From: Clostridium sp.
Lineage (GTDB): Bacteria; Bacillota; Clostridia; Lachnospirales; Lachnospiraceae
DNA: 64,000 nucleotides
NCBI GenBank assembly: GCA_031275405.1
Contig: JAISOV010000057.1
Location: 40,396-104,395, forward strand
Direction: 5' to 3'
Shown: positions 62,298 to 64,000 of the stretch, piece by piece
Position numbering within the stretch: the stretch's first letter is position 1
How the letters are laid out: every line of letters begins with the position of its first letter
Notes under the pieces: generated by a model
Told to the model about the DNA's origin: nothing
What the model saw: the letters and a program-made list of their open reading frames with translations, nothing else
Database searches by the model: none
Position numbers and translations under genes: made by a program

Positions 62298-63782
62298 ATG
62301 GGGGGGAAAAATGTCCGGACGATCACGATCACGTGGATCCTTCCGCTGATTCTTCTGTTTGTTACTGCCGTGATCATGCTGCTGCGCTATTCGGCGGTCA
62401 GCAGGGAGAATGCAAGACGGCAGATAGAACGGGAACATATCGCGCAGGCGGAGGACTACAGCCTGTATTTTGAGGAAATCATGAAAGCGGCGCTGAAGAT
62501 CCAGACCGGCATGGCTGGCATGGCTTCCGATCTAGGAGAAAACCAGACGTCCGTCCTGGAGTCGATGGTGGAGAATCTTTCTCAGAGCGGCGAGTTCTAT
62601 CTGGCCGCTTATTGCAAAGCGGACGGAACCGCCATGATCAGTGGCCAGCGTAAACAGAACCTGTCGGAACTGCCCTATTTTGATAAGCTACAGCAGGACA
62701 AGCAGGGATATTTTTTTGTCGCGGACGACGGGATCACAGGCGAAAGCGCCTTGGTGTCGGCCTGTCCCGTGGAAGGAAGCGCCGGGGGCAGCCTGGTCGT
62801 CTATTATAGTCCCAAGAAGATCAAAGAGCTTATGAACAAGATGGGTTATGATCTGAACACGGCGTATTTCCTGACCGATACGGAAGGAACCGTGTTCGGC
62901 GCCTACGGCGCGGCGGACAGTACGCAGCTGGCGGATTATGACACGCTCTGGAACGGGTGGGAAGGCTACATGACGGACGGCATTACGGCGGAGATGATCC
63001 AACTGCGTCTCAAGAACCGGATGTCGGGAATGTTTTATATCAAATCGGTGGAGTCGTTCAAAATGATCTGCTATGCCCCCGTAAGGATCGCGGATTGGTA
63101 TTGGGTCATGTCGGTGAACGAAAGCTATGTTCAAAATCAAATAAACAGACAGCTGAAAGCTGCCCAGGACATATTGTGGCGGCTGTTTGTCGCGGTGTTT
63201 GTCTTCCTGGTGTGGGCAGGGGTACTGAACATCATCATGAAAGTGAACGGAAGCCGGCGTAATAGGGACTTACAGGAGAAAGCGGATTCGGATCTTCTGA
63301 CGGGGCTGAACAATAAGGTGGCCACGGAGCGCAAGATCCGGGAGTATCTCCAGGAGAATCCAGGCAGCCAGTCGATCCTTTTCGTGCTGGATATTGACAA
63401 CTTCAAGAAGATCAACGATACGATGGGTCACGCGTTTGGGGATGAAGTCCTGCGCACCCTCGGCCATCGGCTGAAAGTGGAATTCCGCATGTCGGACATC
63501 ATAGGGCGGACAGGCGGGGATGAGTTCATGATCCTCATGAAAAACATCTTAGATGAGAACATTCTGACGCAGGGGAAGAAGGTGGAAAACTTCTTCCGGA
63601 ATTTCAAGGTGGGCGAACACGTCAAGTATGTCGCCACCGCAAGTATCGGCGGAGCGGTTTTCCCGCGGGACGCAAAAGACTTTGAATCCTTGTATCAGGC
63701 GGCTGACCGGGCGCTGTACACCGCCAAGAAGCGCGGCAAGAACCAGCTGGCATTCTGTCATGAGCCGGAGGAAGGCGCGTAG
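62298..63782 (+). CDS. Membrane-bound diguanylate cyclase (Cache-like sensor + GGDEF)
   Basis: 494 residues. Membrane segment at about 8-27 (ITWILPLILLFVTAVIMLL), an extracellular double-Cache-like sensor of about 240 residues, second segment (LWRLFVAVFVFLVWAGVLNII) and a GGDEF domain with SDLLTGLNNK, LDIDNFKKINDTMGHAFGDEVL and an intact GGDEF motif at about 406 (RTGGDEFMIL). It should make cyclic di-GMP in response to an external ligand. The residues ahead of GGDEF do not show a clear RxxD inhibitory site. Start ATG 62298 has GAGGTGG upstream. Confidence 0.94.
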   Translation: MGGKNVRTITITWILPLILLFVTAVIMLLRYSAVSRENARRQIEREHIAQAEDYSLYFEEIMKAALKIQTGMAGMASDLGENQTSVLESMVENLSQSGEFYLAAYCKADGTAMISGQRKQNLSELPYFDKLQQDKQGYFFVADDGITGESALVSACPVEGSAGGSLVVYYSPKKIKELMNKMGYDLNTAYFLTDTEGTVFGAYGAADSTQLADYDTLWNGWEGYMTDGITAEMIQLRLKNRMSGMFYIKSVESFKMICYAPVRIADWYWVMSVNESYVQNQINRQLKAAQDILWRLFVAVFVFLVWAGVLNIIMKVNGSRRNRDLQEKADSDLLTGLNNKVATERKIREYLQENPGSQSILFVLDIDNFKKINDTMGHAFGDEVLRTLGHRLKVEFRMSDIIGRTGGDEFMILMKNILDENILTQGKKVENFFRNFKVGEHVKYVATASIGGAVFPRDAKDFESLYQAADRALYTAKKRGKNQLAFCHEPEEGA

Positions 63783-64000
63783 GGAGCTTCCGGAAAAGAG
63801 CCGGAGGGGACGGAACAGGATGGCAGAAAAGAAGCGGTCTGCGCCTGAATGCTTACATTTTGTATAAAATATCCAAGCCGGAAAAGACTTTTTGTTCAAA
63901 ATGACAATACATTGCAAAAGCAAGATAGATTTTGAACAATTCCAACAATCTTACCTAAGATCTTTGTGAAACAATGGTATGGCGCGGAGAAGCGGTTTTC
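63783..64000. other. Window end, no gene recognised
   Basis: 218 bp turning AT-rich toward the end. No ribosome site with a credible frame and no strong terminator or promoter pair was found. Confidence 0.4.

Overview
The window looks like chromosome from an anaerobic, spore-lineage Firmicute, most likely a gut Lachnospiraceae/Clostridium cluster XIVa relative. Supporting signs are consensus sigma-A promoters and strong GGAGG ribosome sites, a PerR/rubredoxin-rubrerythrin pair, a CIRCE (HrcA) site, LplABC- and YesM-type sugar systems, a YtaF-like protein, PadR/DUF4097 modules and an SPKTG-type cell-wall sorting signal. No rRNA, tRNA or CRISPR array was seen. The assignment rests on gene content only.

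Positions 1-6884 are visibly AT-rich and carry a peptide natural-product (RiPP-type) cassette: the C-terminal part of a radical SAM/SPASM maturase, a carrier-protein-like gene, a very small candidate precursor gene, a subtilisin-like protease fused to a P-loop domain, and two half-size ABC exporters. A frameshifted IS30-type transposase relic (6985-7937) marks the change to GC-richer DNA. After it come a small ORF, an RCC1-repeat membrane protein with a decayed relative beside it, then pyrG and ftsH.

14985-20640 is a branched-chain amino-acid-type ABC operon (livKHMGF) with a perfect 19-bp hairpin at the start of its transcript and tandem 94-bp palindromic repeats between livK and livH. Next come a histidine kinase/response regulator pair, perR-rubrerythrin, and a thioredoxin / arylsulfotransferase / CysA-SsuCA-like transporter cluster (24745-29825) that I read as sulfate-ester or sulfonate metabolism. 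29960-37243 is a LacI-controlled sugar unit: a GH2 glycosidase diverges from the lacI gene and an LplBCA-type transporter follows. Near-identical operators lie at both promoters.

37799-44050 holds a second sugar-binding lipoprotein, a YesM-type histidine kinase without a response regulator, and a surface protein with an SPKTG anchor. The surface gene's promoter lies between perfect 29-bp inverted repeats (41806-42000), which suggests an invertible phase-variation switch. This is the most interesting element in the window. 44317-48435 pairs a GH94 phosphorylase with a phosphohexomutase. The remainder includes an ABC-F protein, a YtaF/MntP-like membrane protein, an unusual operon (DUF1576-like membrane protein / small hypothetical / pyruvate-phosphate-dikinase-like protein with a RecA-like front end), a CIRCE-controlled small heat-shock gene, a PadR-DUF1700-DUF4097 module, metG, a GNAT acetyltransferase, a YesL-like protein and a diguanylate cyclase.
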